NCBI GenBank assembly: GCA_028144365.1
Contig: JAOGAX010000008.1
Span: 1-32,217 of the forward strand
Reading direction: 5' to 3'
Length of the DNA stretch: 32,217 nucleotides
DNA from: Aquiluna sp.
Lineage (GTDB): Bacteria; Actinomycetota; Actinomycetes; Actinomycetales; Microbacteriaceae
In this document: in pieces, positions 7,431 to 16,914 of the stretch
Layout: the number at the start of each line of letters is the position of its first letter
Numbering within the stretch: the first letter of the stretch is position 1
Notes under the pieces: model-generated
What the model saw: the letters and a program-made list of their open reading frames with translations, nothing else
What the model was told of the DNA's origin: nothing
Databases searched by the model: none
Made by a program: the position numbers and the translations under genes

Positions 7431-8252
7431 GTGGATGCAAGGCCGATCGGGGTATTCGACTCTGGCGTTGGTGGACTTACTGTTGCCAGAGCCATCATTG
7501 ACCAGCTCCCAAACGAATCGATCTCCTATGTGGGGGATACGCTCAACTCTCCCTACGGCCCGAAAAGCCTTTCTGAGGTGCGCAGGCTCGCACTCGAGGT
7601 TATGGATGAGCTTGTTGCATCGGGAGTCAAGCTCTTGGTGATTGCCTGTAATTCAGCATCTGCTGCGGTGCTGCGAGATGCCAGAGAGCGCTACACCGAG
7701 GGTCTAGGTGTTCCAGTTGTTGAGGTAATCCAACCTGCGGTGAGAACCGCGGTTGCTACCAGTAGCTCAAAGCGAGTCGGAGTCATTGGAACTTCTGCAA
7801 CCATCTCCTCTAAGGCTTACGACGACGCATTTGCAGCAGCGGTCGACTTCGAGATCTTTAGCGCGGCATGCCCCGCTTTTGTTGACTTTGTGGAGCGCGG
7901 TGTCACTTCGGGGCCAGAGCTACTGAAGGTTGCATCCGACTACCTGGCGCCGCTGAAGGCGGCGCAAGTTGACACCTTGGTGTTGGGCTGCACTCACTAT
8001 CCGCTTCTTCAGGCGGCGCTCGCCTACGTAATGGGGGATGGCGTGAATCTGGTCTCTTCCGCGGAGGAGACCGCAAAAGATGTTTTCCGAGTTCTCACCG
8101 AAGAGAACTTGAGCGCACCCGAGGGAAACAAGCCCACTCACAATTTCTTTGCCACCGGGGACGCCGCTTCGTTTCAGGCCCTGGCGGGTAGATTCCTCGG
8201 ACCCGAGGTTTCGGCAGTGCAACACCTTAGGCGAAAGGACTTAGATGAGTAG
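7431..8252 (+). CDS. murI: Glutamate racemase
   Basis: A 273-residue enzyme that interconverts L- and D-glutamate for peptidoglycan synthesis. It shows the family's DSGVGGLTV (residues 10-18) and the two catalytic cysteines: Cys73 in IACNSASAA and Cys187 in [20 protein letters not shown] matches the substrate-binding loop (Asn replaces the more usual Ala in the D-x-A-x-x-PYG pattern). The start is GTG with no Shine-Dalgarno but a -10 box six bases upstream. The stop overlaps the start of rph by eight bases, indicating translational coupling in a murI-rph-rdgB operon. The same three genes occur in the same order in Mycobacterium. Confidence 0.96.
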   Translation: MDARPIGVFDSGVGGLTVARAIIDQLPNESISYVGDTLNSPYGPKSLSEVRRLALEVMDELVASGVKLLVIACNSASAAVLRDARERYTEGLGVPVVEVIQPAVRTAVATSSSKRVGVIGTSATISSKAYDDAFAAAVDFEIFSAACPAFVDFVERGVTSGPELLKVASDYLAPLKAAQVDTLVLGCTHYPLLQAALAYVMGDGVNLVSSAEETAKDVFRVLTEENLSAPEGNKPTHNFFATGDAASFQALAGRFLGPEVSAVQHLRRKDLDE

Positions 8253-8985
8253 AGCAGATGGCAGAGAGCTGCACGAAATGCGGGCAGTGAAGATTCAGCG
8301 CAGTCATACGATGCACGCGGAGGGCTCGGTCCTCATTTCCTTTGGCAACACCAAGGTGCTTTGCAACGCCTCCTTTACTCCTGGGGTTCCAAGGTTCAAG
8401 AAGGATTCTGGTGAGGGCTGGGTAACCGCGGAGTATGCGATGCTGCCAAGAGCCACGAACACCAGGTCTGACCGAGAGAGTGTTCGAGGAAAGATCGGCG
8501 GCCGGACCCACGAGATATCAAGACTTATCGGCAGGGCACTGCGCTCAGTAGTGAACTACAAAGAGCTCGGCGAGAACACGATCGTCATCGATTGCGATGT
8601 AATACAGGCTGATGGTGGAACGCGAACCGCTGCCATCACCGGCGCATTTGTAGCTCTCGCAGACGCCATTGCATGGGCAAAGGCAAATGGCCACATCGCA
8701 AAGAGCGCAAAGCCGCTGTATGACACAGTCTCCGCGGTATCTGTTGGGATTGTCGATGGGGTAGCCATGACTGACCTTGCTTACGTCGAGGACGTGGCAG
8801 CCGACACCGACATGAATGTGGTCATAACCGGCCGGGGGCTTTTTGTCGAGGTTCAGGGAACCGCAGAGGCCGAACCATTCGATCGCGATGAACTAAATCG
8901 GCTCCTTGAGCTCGCTCTGGAGTCAACTTCTCAGCTGGCTGCGGCGCAGCGAGAGGCTCTTGGCGAAACCTTAGAGATCAAGTAG
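8245..8985 (+). CDS. rph: Ribonuclease PH
   Basis: A 246-residue phosphorolytic 3'-5' exoribonuclease that trims tRNA 3' ends and other RNA tails. Family motifs are complete: the N-terminal [25 protein letters not shown] (about 53-66), the Arg-rich [20 protein letters not shown], the phosphate-binding [13 protein letters not shown], and the C-terminal MNVV and EVQGTAE. Length is standard (about 240-250). The ATG lies inside the end of murI. A homohexamer is expected from the family. The downstream rdgB follows after seven bases. Confidence 0.96.
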   Translation: MSRADGRELHEMRAVKIQRSHTMHAEGSVLISFGNTKVLCNASFTPGVPRFKKDSGEGWVTAEYAMLPRATNTRSDRESVRGKIGGRTHEISRLIGRALRSVVNYKELGENTIVIDCDVIQADGGTRTAAITGAFVALADAIAWAKANGHIAKSAKPLYDTVSAVSVGIVDGVAMTDLAYVEDVAADTDMNVVITGRGLFVEVQGTAEAEPFDRDELNRLLELALESTSQLAAAQREALGETLEIK

Positions 8986-8992
8986 GACCCAG

Positions 8993-9571
8993 GTGGAGCT
9001 AGTTTTTGCGACCGGCAATGCTCACAAGGCGGCCGAGGCCCAACAGATTCTGAGGGGCCGGATGCCAGGGGTGACCGTGCTGACCTTTGACGGTGAATCA
9101 CCGGTCGAGTCCGGAACTAGCTTTTTGGAAAACGCACTCATTAAGGCTCGCGCGGCCCGCAAAGCAACGGGTAAACCAGCATTTGCAGACGACTCCGGCA
9201 TCTCGGTGGAGGTAATGGGTGGAGCACCAGGCATATTTTCGGCAATCTGGTCTGGAACCAGAGCCGATCAAATAAACCGAGACCTTCTGCTCGCGCAACT
9301 TGAGGACATACCAATGGAGCATCGTGGTGCGGCTTTTGTCTGCACGGTGGCTCTGGTTTCGAACGATGCCGAGGTCAGCTTCACAGGCATTTGGAGTGGC
9401 AGCATTGCTCTCCAGGCCGCAGGTGATGGTGGTTTTGGTTACGACCCGGTATTTGTTCCGGAGGGGTTTTCCGAGACCGCAGCCGAACTGGATCCAGAAG
9501 TGAAGAACTCGATGTCACATAGGTTTTTGGCAATGCAGCAGATGGCAAGTTACCTGGAAGAGAACTCCTAG
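8993..9571 (+). CDS. rdgB: XTP/dITP diphosphatase (RdgB/HAM1)
   Basis: A 192-residue nucleotide-pool-cleaning enzyme that hydrolyses dITP, ITP and XTP to monophosphates plus pyrophosphate. Motifs: ATGNAHKAAE (residues 6-15), FADDSGISVE (64-73), the GGFGYDPVF substrate loop, and the C-terminal MSHR. The start is GTG with AGGA (8984-8987) upstream. Third gene of the murI operon. Its TAG stop (9569-9571) directly abuts the 3' end of the opposing tRNA-Arg gene, leaving no room for a separate terminator. Confidence 0.95.
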   Translation: MELVFATGNAHKAAEAQQILRGRMPGVTVLTFDGESPVESGTSFLENALIKARAARKATGKPAFADDSGISVEVMGGAPGIFSAIWSGTRADQINRDLLLAQLEDIPMEHRGAAFVCTVALVSNDAEVSFTGIWSGSIALQAAGDGGFGYDPVFVPEGFSETAAELDPEVKNSMSHRFLAMQQMASYLEENS

Positions 9572-9643
9572 CGCCCCCAGCAGGATTCGAACCTGCGCAC
9601 CCGCCTCCGGAGGGCGGTGCTCTATCCCCTGAGCTATGGGGGC
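9572..9643 (-). tRNA. tRNA-Arg (CCG)
   Basis: A 72-base cloverleaf on the minus strand: acceptor GCCCCCA/TGGGGGC, D stem GCTC/GAGC, anticodon stem CCGCC/GGCGG with loop CTCCGGA (anticodon CCG at 9608-9610), a four-base variable loop, and T arm GCAGG-TTCGAAT-CCTGC. The discriminator is G. CCA is not encoded, since the following bases read CTA, unlike the initiator tRNA in this window. It reads the CGG codon. A possible -10 box (TAGGCT, 9653-9658) lies nine bases upstream. Confidence 0.97.
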
Positions 9644-9652
9644 GGTAGCGAA

Positions 9653-9658
9653 AGCCTA
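9653..9658 (-). promoter_or_regulatory. Possible -10 box of tRNA-Arg
   Basis: On the minus strand TAGGCT sits nine bases before the tRNA 5' end. The rest of the gap up to the GH13 gene (9659-9737) shows nothing else that I can call. Confidence 0.3.
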
Positions 9659-9737
9659 TCAGCGTGGCCATCCGAGGACACCAGCACAAAGCGGCTGTTG
9701 TAGCCTAAGCCTCAGGTTTTTAACACTCTGGAGCTAA

Positions 9738-11384
9738 GTGAAAACAAATCAATTGCCCGGTCCCGCCAATTGGTGGCGAGACGCAGTCGTCTACCAGATC
9801 TACCCTCGAAGCTTTGCCGACGGTAATGGCGACGGGATTGGCGATCTAAAGGGCATTCTCTCTCGCGTTGACTACCTGGCCAGTCTCGGTATAGATGCTG
9901 TTTGGCTCTCTCCGTTTTTCCCGTCGCAGCTAGCAGATGGTGGCTATGACGTCGATGACTACCAGGCCATAGATGAGCGCATCGGGACCCTTGCAGAGTT
10001 TGATGAGCTGGTTTCAAAACTCCACCAAAACCAGATACGCGTGTTTGTCGACATCGTGCCTAACCACTCCTCAAACAGTCACGCCTGGTTCAAGGAGGCC
10101 CTTGAGACAGCACCGGGGTCACCAGCCAGAGATCGCTACATATTTAGAGACGGCAAGGGACCGGATGGTTCCCAGCCACCATCGAAGCTTGCCAGCCACT
10201 TCGGACCCGAGGGCTGGACCCAGGTCCCCGATGGTCAGTGGTACATGCACCTGTTTACCAAGGAGCAACCAGACTTCAACTGGGACAACGAGGAAGTCCA
10301 CCAGTACTTTTTAGACACCCTTCGATTCTGGTCAGATCGAGGCGTGGATGGGTTCCGAATCGATGTTGCCCACGCACTCAAGAAAAATCTAGAGCCACTC
10401 CCTGACCGCGACTCCTATGCGCTATCGGTCATGAAGGATGACGGAACTGACCCAATCTTTGACCGTGATGAGGTTCACGAGGTTTACGCAGCTTGGCGTG
10501 AGGTGTTCAACGAGTATGACCCGCCCCGAGTTGCCGTCGCAGAGGCATGGGTCCATCCGAATCGGCGTCCCCCATACGCATCTGCAAATGGCTTGGGCCA
10601 GGCGTTTAACTTTGATCTTTTGGCCTCCAAATGGGATGCCGATAGTTTCCGGAAGATAATCACCGACAATCTAGAAATGAGCGCCAAGACCGGCTCTTCT
10701 TCCACCTGGGTGATGTCAAATCACGATGTGATTCGGCATGCGACCAGACTTGCAATCCCCGGCTATGGCGAGTCCGCCGATGGCTTTGGCGACGAACACC
10801 GCTGGTATGTAGAGAATCGGTTGAACCCCAATTTGGATCTTGATCTGGGGCTTGCAAGGGCTAAGGCTGCGACTCTGTTGATTCTGGCCCTGCCGGGCTC
10901 CACCTATATCTACCAGGGAGAAGAACTAGGACTCCACGAGGTGCTCGACATACCCGGAGAGAGCATGCAGGATCCGCAGTGGTTCAGAGGTGAAGGCAAG
11001 TTGAAATCCCGCGATGGCTGCAGGGTTCCGCTTCCTTGGACAAGTGCCGGAAGCTCCTATGGATTTGGAAAAGGTGGAGCGCATCTGCCGCAGCCTTCTT
11101 GGTTTGCGCAGGTAAATGTCGAGTCTCAGGAGGCTGGAGACTCAACTCTGAATCTCTACCGAGAGGCCATCGCGCTCCGCAAGGCAAGTTTTTCGACTGA
11201 GTCGCTCAAGTGGCTTAATCTCGGGCCAAATGCAACTGCCTTCGAGCGCGACGGAATCGTCTGCGTGACGAATTTTGGGAAGGAAGGTTTGGAACTTCCT
11301 AGTGGCAAAGTTCTGCTTTCCTCCGGTGCGATTTCAGATGGCAAGCTTCCGGGCAATGCAACAGCCTGGCTTTCCACGCTTTAG
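9738..11384 (+). CDS. GH13 alpha-glucosidase / oligo-alpha-glucosidase
   Basis: A 548-residue glycoside hydrolase of family GH13, of the oligo-1,6-glucosidase/alpha-glucosidase type. The N-terminal WWRDAVVYQIYPRSFADGNG and GIGDLKGI are typical of the subgroup. Catalytic residues are in place: nucleophile Asp209 in DGFRIDVAH, acid/base Glu269 in VAEAWV, and the stabiliser Asp330 in SNHD. DIVPNHSS (105-112) is conserved region I. There is no signal peptide, so it cleaves imported oligosaccharides such as maltose or isomaltose in the cytoplasm. The start is GTG with GGAG (9730-9733) upstream. No transporter or regulator gene is nearby. Exact linkage specificity cannot be read from the sequence. 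Confidence 0.9.
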   Translation: MKTNQLPGPANWWRDAVVYQIYPRSFADGNGDGIGDLKGILSRVDYLASLGIDAVWLSPFFPSQLADGGYDVDDYQAIDERIGTLAEFDELVSKLHQNQIRVFVDIVPNHSSNSHAWFKEALETAPGSPARDRYIFRDGKGPDGSQPPSKLASHFGPEGWTQVPDGQWYMHLFTKEQPDFNWDNEEVHQYFLDTLRFWSDRGVDGFRIDVAHALKKNLEPLPDRDSYALSVMKDDGTDPIFDRDEVHEVYAAWREVFNEYDPPRVAVAEAWVHPNRRPPYASANGLGQAFNFDLLASKWDADSFRKIITDNLEMSAKTGSSSTWVMSNHDVIRHATRLAIPGYGESADGFGDEHRWYVENRLNPNLDLDLGLARAKAATLLILALPGSTYIYQGEELGLHEVLDIPGESMQDPQWFRGEGKLKSRDGCRVPLPWTSAGSSYGFGKGGAHLPQPSWFAQVNVESQEAGDSTLNLYREAIALRKASFSTESLKWLNLGPNATAFERDGIVCVTNFGKEGLELPSGKVLLSSGAISDGKLPGNATAWLSTL

Positions 11385-11402
11385 TCTCTTCGGGCGCAAG
11401 GG

Positions 11403-11408
11403 TATGAT
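11403..11408 (+). promoter_or_regulatory. Putative -10 box of argS operon
   Basis: TATGAT matches the consensus at five of six bases, 16 bases before the argS GTG. An 8-bp palindrome, TAGGCCTA (11410-11417), covers the expected transcription start, and GGGTA (11400-11404) / TACCC (11416-11420) forms a wider inverted repeat. Either could be an operator. The -35 (TTTAGT, 11380-11385) is weak. Confidence 0.5.
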
Positions 11409-11424
11409 TTAGGCCTACCCTCAA

Positions 11425-13122
11425 GTGCCAGAGTCGGCATTTTTCGCCCCCAAGCCAGGAAATCCTTTGACGCCAGAACAGCTCAACGAGGCAATAGTCA
11501 GTGCCCTCAGGGCGCTGGCTAATTCGGGAGCGTTTGCCAAGGAGCAAGTCCCTAGCGAAGTGGTTGTCGAACGACCTAAAAATCGCGACCACGGAGACTG
11601 GGCAACCAATATTGCGATGCAGCTTGCAGGGAAGTTAGGGATAAACCCCAGGGAGCTTGCCGAGAAGCTAGCCAAAGAGCTTCGCGAGACCGAAGGGGTC
11701 GAGTCGGTATCAATTGCAGGACCAGGATTCATAAACTTCTTTGTCTCTGACGCTGCTGCTGGAGCTCTCGCAAAGGTGATAGTCGAGCAGGGCGATAGCT
11801 ACGGCCTTTCAAACGAGTTTGCGGGACAAAAGCTCAATTTGGAGTTTGTCTCCGCAAACCCCACCGGACCCATCCACCTAGGCGGTACTCGCTGGGCTGC
11901 AGTCGGCGATTCCTTGGCTCGTATCCTGCAATCTCAGGGAGCTTCGGTCACGCGGGAGTACTACTTCAACGATCACGGTGCTCAGATTGATCGATTTGCA
12001 AGGTCCTTAGTTGCCGCCGCGCTTGGCCAAGAGGCCCCGGAGGATGGCTATGCGGGGGAGTACATCACCGAGATCAGCCAGCAGATTCTGACCAATCAGC
12101 CCGAGGTGCTCGAGCTAACGGGTGAAGAGCAGCAGGAGGCTTTCAGGGCCGCTGGTGTGCAGATGATGTTTGAGCAAATTAAGAAGTCTCTCGAGGACTT
12201 CGGTGTTCACTTCGACGTCTTTTTCCATGAGAACTCGCTCTACGAGTCAGGTGCTGTTGAGAAGTCAATTGCCAGGCTTCGTGAGTTAGGCCACCTCTTT
12301 GAAGAGGAAGGCGCTCTCTGGCTTCGTTCGAGCACCTTTGGCGATGACAGGGACCGGGTGGTCATCAAGTCAGATGGCGATGCCGCCTACATTGCCGGCG
12401 ACATTGCCTACTACCTCGACAAGCGAGACCGCGGGTTTGATACCGCTATCTACATGCTCGGCGCTGACCACCACGGTTATGTGCCGCGGATGATGGCGCT
12501 TTGTGCCGCCTTTGGCGATGAGCCAGGTAAGCACATGGAAATTCTCATTGGCCAGCTGGTATCGCTTGTTCGCGATGGTCAGCCGGTGCGAATGTCTAAG
12601 CGCGCAGGAAACGTCGTGACGATGGAGGATCTCGTCGAGGCGGTTGGGGTTGATGCAGCTCGCTACGCACTATCGCGCTCGTCAATCAACTCCACTTTGG
12701 ACATCGATATTGAGCTTCTTGCACGTAGGACGAACGATAACCCGGTCTTCTATGTGCAGTACGCGCATGCCCGCACCAAGCAGGTTGATCGCAATGCCCC
12801 GACCTTGGACGTTGACCGCAGCGAGTTCGACCCGGCTCTGCTTAGCGAGCCGAGCGAGTCGGAGCTGCTTGCAAAGCTCGCGGAGTTTCCAAGGGTAGTA
12901 ACCCAGGCTGCGGAGTTTAGAGAGCCGCATCGGGTCGCTAGGTATTTGGAAGAGGTTGCAGGAAGCTATCACCGCTTCTACGACAGCTGCAGAATTCTGC
13001 CGCTTCCTGCTCGTGAGGTGGAAACCGTGCATCGCACCAGGCTCTGGCTGAATGACGCAGCTGGCGTAGTGCTCGCAAATGGCCTTGGTTTGCTCGGGGT
13101 CAGCGCACCGGAGAGGATGTAG
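11425..13122 (+). CDS. argS: Arginyl-tRNA synthetase
   Basis: A 565-residue class Ia synthetase that charges tRNA-Arg. Order: an N-terminal Arg-tRNA-specific domain (about 15-105, with [12 protein letters not shown]); a catalytic Rossmann fold with the HIGH-type motif HLGG (151-154) after ANPTGP; the KMSKS-type motif MSKR (390-393) in RMSKRAGN; and a C-terminal DALR anticodon-binding domain beginning with [16 protein letters not shown] and MSKR are usual variants in this family. The start is GTG, and a -10 box lies 16 bases upstream. It is the first gene of the long run to yaaA. Pairing of argS with lysA is classic in actinobacteria (known in Corynebacterium to respond to arginine and lysine). 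Confidence 0.97.
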   Translation: MPESAFFAPKPGNPLTPEQLNEAIVSALRALANSGAFAKEQVPSEVVVERPKNRDHGDWATNIAMQLAGKLGINPRELAEKLAKELRETEGVESVSIAGPGFINFFVSDAAAGALAKVIVEQGDSYGLSNEFAGQKLNLEFVSANPTGPIHLGGTRWAAVGDSLARILQSQGASVTREYYFNDHGAQIDRFARSLVAAALGQEAPEDGYAGEYITEISQQILTNQPEVLELTGEEQQEAFRAAGVQMMFEQIKKSLEDFGVHFDVFFHENSLYESGAVEKSIARLRELGHLFEEEGALWLRSSTFGDDRDRVVIKSDGDAAYIAGDIAYYLDKRDRGFDTAIYMLGADHHGYVPRMMALCAAFGDEPGKHMEILIGQLVSLVRDGQPVRMSKRAGNVVTMEDLVEAVGVDAARYALSRSSINSTLDIDIELLARRTNDNPVFYVQYAHARTKQVDRNAPTLDVDRSEFDPALLSEPSESELLAKLAEFPRVVTQAAEFREPHRVARYLEEVAGSYHRFYDSCRILPLPAREVETVHRTRLWLNDAAGVVLANGLGLLGVSAPERM

Positions 13123-14534
13123 TGGCTATGAAGAATCCTCTTGTGCCAAGTTGGCTGAGCGAAAACAAAGATCTAGAAGCTCTCGATGCGGCTATTTGGC
13201 CGGCGACGGCACAGAGAAACGATCGAGGAGAGCTTGAGATAGGCGGAGTAAGCGCGCCAGAGCTGGTCAGGCAGTACGGGTCGCCGCTCTATGTTGTAGA
13301 CCAGAGTGATTTTGAATCGCGGCTAGCGGAGGTCCGCGATGCTTTTGAGAGTGCTGCGGCAAAGGCCGGCACATCGGTCAAGCTCTACTACGCGTCCAAG
13401 GCTCTTCTCACCACTGATGTTGCAAGGTGGGTGGTTTCCGCTGGCTATGCAATAGATGTTTCAACCGGTGGCGAGCTGGCTGTCGCCCTTGCCGGCGGAA
13501 CCGAGGGCGAAAGACTTGGGCTCCACGGCAACAACAAGTCACTTGTTGAGATCGGCAGAGCGGTGAGTGCGGATGTATCCGCAATAGTCATTGACTCCGA
13601 AATAGAGATCGAGCGAATCGCCTCAATCGCGGGTGCTCAGGACAAGATTCAGCCCGTGAGGCTGAGGGTGAATTCAGGTGTTCATGCGAGCACGCACGAG
13701 TACCTTGCCACAGCTAGAGAAGACCAGAAGTTTGGCATCGCACTCGATGACGTTCCGCAGATGGTTGAGAAGATCCGCAGTCACTCGCACCTGCGTTTTT
13801 TGGGGCTTCACTCACACATCGGGTCGCAGATTTTTGCAGTGGAAGGTTTCGTTGCGGCTGCAGAGAAGTTGCTCGAGGTTCACGCCGGGTTGCTCGCGGG
13901 CGGGGAGGTGCCAGAGCTAAATCTTGGAGGCGGTTTCGGCATTCGCTACACGGCCGCCGATGAGCCCATGTCAATAGCTGAGCTTGCAAGCCAGATTGTG
14001 AGTGCGGTTAGTAAGAAGTGCGCAGCTCTTTCAATAGCGGTACCCAAGTTGGCTTTCGAGCCCGGACGAATCATCGCAGGGCCTGCCGGAGTGACCCTCT
14101 ACTCAGTTGGAACAACGAAGGATGTTGTCATTGCAGAGTCTGGTGAAGGGGCAAGTCGCCGCTACGTAAGTGTGGACGGTGGCATGAGCGATAACATCCG
14201 CCCTGCCCTCTATGGCGCTGAATACTCGGCTGCGATTGCCTCTAGGACCACTAACTCCTCGGGAGTGCTCTCGCGAGTTGTGGGCAAGCACTGCGAGTCC
14301 GGTGACATTGTGGTGCGTCACGAAATGCTGCCTGACGATCTAGCAGTCAACGACCTCTTGGCGGTTCCAGCAACTGGTGCCTACTGCTATTCGCTATCTT
14401 CTAACTACAACTTTTTGCCAAGACCGGCTCTTGTTGCCGCGAAGGACGGCAAGGCGAGGGCTCTAGTCAGGGCAGAGTCCGAACAGGATCTACTGGAGAG
14501 AGACCTGGGTTACCAGCCCGGAGGAGGCGAGTGA
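13122..14534 (+). CDS. lysA: Diaminopimelate decarboxylase
   Basis: A 470-residue PLP enzyme that makes lysine from meso-diaminopimelate. It is a fold-III decarboxylase with PLP Lys93 in YYASKALL, GLHSHIGSQ, the Gly-rich phosphate-binding LNLGGGFG, EPGR, and the active-site Cys391 in CESGD. The start GTG overlaps the argS stop by one base; GAGAGGA (13111-13117) serves it, though ATG 13128 is possible. Somewhat longer than E. coli LysA (420) through N-terminal residues, as usual in actinobacteria. It is coupled to hom downstream. Confidence 0.96.
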   Translation: MAMKNPLVPSWLSENKDLEALDAAIWPATAQRNDRGELEIGGVSAPELVRQYGSPLYVVDQSDFESRLAEVRDAFESAAAKAGTSVKLYYASKALLTTDVARWVVSAGYAIDVSTGGELAVALAGGTEGERLGLHGNNKSLVEIGRAVSADVSAIVIDSEIEIERIASIAGAQDKIQPVRLRVNSGVHASTHEYLATAREDQKFGIALDDVPQMVEKIRSHSHLRFLGLHSHIGSQIFAVEGFVAAAEKLLEVHAGLLAGGEVPELNLGGGFGIRYTAADEPMSIAELASQIVSAVSKKCAALSIAVPKLAFEPGRIIAGPAGVTLYSVGTTKDVVIAESGEGASRRYVSVDGGMSDNIRPALYGAEYSAAIASRTTNSSGVLSRVVGKHCESGDIVVRHEMLPDDLAVNDLLAVPATGAYCYSLSSNYNFLPRPALVAAKDGKARALVRAESEQDLLERDLGYQPGGGE

Positions 14535-15835
14535 TGCAAGCTGCATACAGACCTATCCGGATTGGTTTACTGGGAGCCGGATCCGTCGGTTCACAGGTAG
14601 CAAGACTCCTGATTGAAAATCGTGAGGAGCTTGCCAAGCGCGTCGGTGCAGAGCTAGAGCTCGTCGGCATTGCGGTGCGCAACAAGAATGCGAAGCGCGA
14701 TGTTGACCTCCCAAAGGAGTTAGTTACCGAGGACGCGGAGTCGGTCATTCTTGGCTCCGACATCGTGATTGAGCTTGCAGGTGGCATTGAGCCGGCAAAA
14801 ACCTGGATAAAAATGGCTTTGAATGCCGGTGCTGATGTCATTACCGCCAACAAGGCTTTGATAGCCGCTCATGGCTCTGAGCTAACCGCTCTGGCTCAGC
14901 AGTTTGGTGCTCAGCTCTACTATGAGGCCGCGGTCGGTGGGGCAATCCCAATTATTCGACCTCTTCGCGCTTCCCTTGCTGGAGACAAGATCAATCGGGT
15001 TATGGGCATCGTCAATGGCACCACCAACTACATCCTTGACCAGATGGAAACAACCGGCGCAAGCTTTGAGGATGCTCTAAATGAGGCCCAGGCGCTTGGT
15101 TATGCAGAAGCCGACCCAACGGCAGACGTTGAGGGCTTTGACGCTGCCAGCAAGGCTGCAATTCTTGCAGGGCTCGCATTTCATAGCGAGATGCCCGTCG
15201 ACAAGGTCTATCGCGAGGGTATTACCTCAATAACCGCTCTTCAGATTGAAACCGCCAGGCAAGCCGGCTACACCGTAAAGCTCCTAGCTATTTGCGAGCG
15301 AGCGGGCGAGAACGGCGAGGGATTAGTGGCAAGGGTTCACCCCACGCTCATTCCTCTCGACCATCCACTAGCTGCGGTTCGAGGCGCCTACAACGCCGTG
15401 TTCGTTGAGGCGGAAAGTGCCGGAAGGCTGATGTTCTACGGAGCAGGTGCTGGTGGCAAGGAAACAGCCTCCGCGGTTCTAGGAGACTTGGTATCCGCTG
15501 CAAAACGTCACCTTGCGGGAGGACCGGGATTGGGAGATTCGACCCACGCCGACCTTGAGGTTTTGCCGGTTCAGGCAATATTCACTCGCTTCCAGATCAC
15601 GCTGGAGGTAGTCGATCAGCCAGGTGTTCTTGCCTCGGTGGCAAAGCAGTTTGCAGACAACGATGTCAGCGTTGAGACCGTCGCCCAAAGCGCCGGCACC
15701 GACTCGGACCTGGCTCTTCTAACCGTTATGACCCACTCCGCATCTGAGGCTGCTCTTGAGCGGTTAGTTGCCGAGCTTGCGAAGAACTCTTCAGTGAAGA
15801 AGGTCAGCTCTGTCATCAGGGTGGAGGGCGTCTAA
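14534..15835 (+). CDS. hom: Homoserine dehydrogenase
   Basis: A 433-residue enzyme that reduces aspartate semialdehyde to homoserine, the branch to threonine and methionine. Order: a Rossmann NAD(P) domain with GLLGAGSVGS (11-20); the catalytic domain with ANKAL, GIVNGTTNYIL and DAASKAAIL (catalytic Lys about 207); and a C-terminal ACT domain (about 352-433, VDQPGVLASVA) that suggests allosteric control by threonine. ATG 14534 is preferred, with GGAGGAGG at 14520-14527; GTG 14531 is the alternative. It overlaps the end of lysA and is followed by thrC with a one-base overlap. Confidence 0.96.
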   Translation: MQAAYRPIRIGLLGAGSVGSQVARLLIENREELAKRVGAELELVGIAVRNKNAKRDVDLPKELVTEDAESVILGSDIVIELAGGIEPAKTWIKMALNAGADVITANKALIAAHGSELTALAQQFGAQLYYEAAVGGAIPIIRPLRASLAGDKINRVMGIVNGTTNYILDQMETTGASFEDALNEAQALGYAEADPTADVEGFDAASKAAILAGLAFHSEMPVDKVYREGITSITALQIETARQAGYTVKLLAICERAGENGEGLVARVHPTLIPLDHPLAAVRGAYNAVFVEAESAGRLMFYGAGAGGKETASAVLGDLVSAAKRHLAGGPGLGDSTHADLEVLPVQAIFTRFQITLEVVDQPGVLASVAKQFADNDVSVETVAQSAGTDSDLALLTVMTHSASEAALERLVAELAKNSSVKKVSSVIRVEGV

Positions 15836-16914
15836 TGGCTCATCAGTGGCGCGGTGTTATTCGCGAATATATGGACAGGCTCCCCTTTACTGCCTCCGAT
15901 CCTGTTGTAACCCTGGGAGAGGGTGGAACGCCGCTTATCGAGGCGCCAGCGCTAGCCAAGCTGCTAGACGTTGGGTCAGTTCACCTCAAGTTTGAGGGCA
16001 TGAACCCCACCGGAAGCTTCAAAGACCGAGGCATGACGACCGCCGTTTCCAAGGCATTGGGCGATGGCGCGAAGGCGGTAATCGCCGCCTCGACCGGAAA
16101 CACTAGTGCCGCCGCCGCTGCCTATGCCGTTAAGGCGGGCATGCAATCGGTGGTGCTGGTGCCGGCCGGCAAGATCTCTTGGGGGAAGCTCTCGCAGGCA
16201 GTTGCTCACAAAGCGCAAATCTTGCAGGTAAGAGGAAACTTCGACGACTGCCTAAGACTCGCTCGAGAGCTCAGCGAAAACTACCCGGTGTTCTTGGTGA
16301 ACTCGGTAAACCCAAACCGTCTCCAGGGTCAGAAGACAGCGGCATTTGAGGTCGTAGACGTCCTGGGTGACGCTCCTGATCTTCACGCTATGCCGCTGGG
16401 CAATGCGGGAAACATATCCGCATATCACCTTGGCTATCGCGAGGAGGTTGCGGATAAGCGAATCAAGAAGCAGCCAATGCTCTATGGCATTCAGGCAGCT
16501 GGTTCCGCCCCCTTCATTCAGGGCTCGCCGGTTGCCAAGCCAGAGACGATTGCGACCGCGATCCGAATCGGTAATCCGGCATCTTGGGATCTTGCCCAGG
16601 AGGCCAAGCGCGACAGTGGGGGAGCATTTGGCTCCGTAAGCGATAAAGAGATTCTCTGGATGCACCGCTTTTTATCCCAGGAGACCGGAGTGTTTGTTGA
16701 ACCCTCGAGTGCGACAGGTGCCGCAGGACTTCACAAGTTGAGGCAGCTCGGAGAGCTTCCAAAGGTCAACAGCATCGTCGTTACCGTCACCGGCCACGGC
16801 CTGAAAGACCCCGACTGGGCGCTTAAGGACGAAAACGGCAGGAAGATTAAGCCGAAGAAGGTGCCAGCTGCCGCTTCCTCAGTGGCAGAGATTTTAGGTT
16901 TGGAGCGCAAATGA
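15835..16914 (+). CDS. thrC: Threonine synthase
   Basis: A 359-residue PLP enzyme that converts O-phosphohomoserine to threonine. The short actinobacterial type, with PLP Lys63 in NPTGSFKDRGM, the AASTGNTSAAAAAYA helix, and a GNAGN phosphate-binding loop. GHGLKDPDW near the C-terminus is a further family signature. Start and preceding stop share TAATG; GGAGGG precedes it. Its stop overlaps the thrB start by four bases (ATGA), so hom, thrC and thrB are tightly coupled. Confidence 0.96.
   Translation: MAHQWRGVIREYMDRLPFTASDPVVTLGEGGTPLIEAPALAKLLDVGSVHLKFEGMNPTGSFKDRGMTTAVSKALGDGAKAVIAASTGNTSAAAAAYAVKAGMQSVVLVPAGKISWGKLSQAVAHKAQILQVRGNFDDCLRLARELSENYPVFLVNSVNPNRLQGQKTAAFEVVDVLGDAPDLHAMPLGNAGNISAYHLGYREEVADKRIKKQPMLYGIQAAGSAPFIQGSPVAKPETIATAIRIGNPASWDLAQEAKRDSGGAFGSVSDKEILWMHRFLSQETGVFVEPSSATGAAGLHKLRQLGELPKVNSIVVTVTGHGLKDPDWALKDENGRKIKPKKVPAAASSVAEILGLERK

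Noticed and set aside
9381-9689. A minus-strand frame of 102 codons covering tRNA-Arg
   Set aside because: It reads through the tRNA and the antisense of rdgB, with no ribosome-binding site and no recognisable domain.
9738-11384. The GH13 gene as part of a sugar-uptake cluster or as a recent transfer
   Set aside because: No transporter or regulator is adjacent, and base use looks like that of the neighbours.
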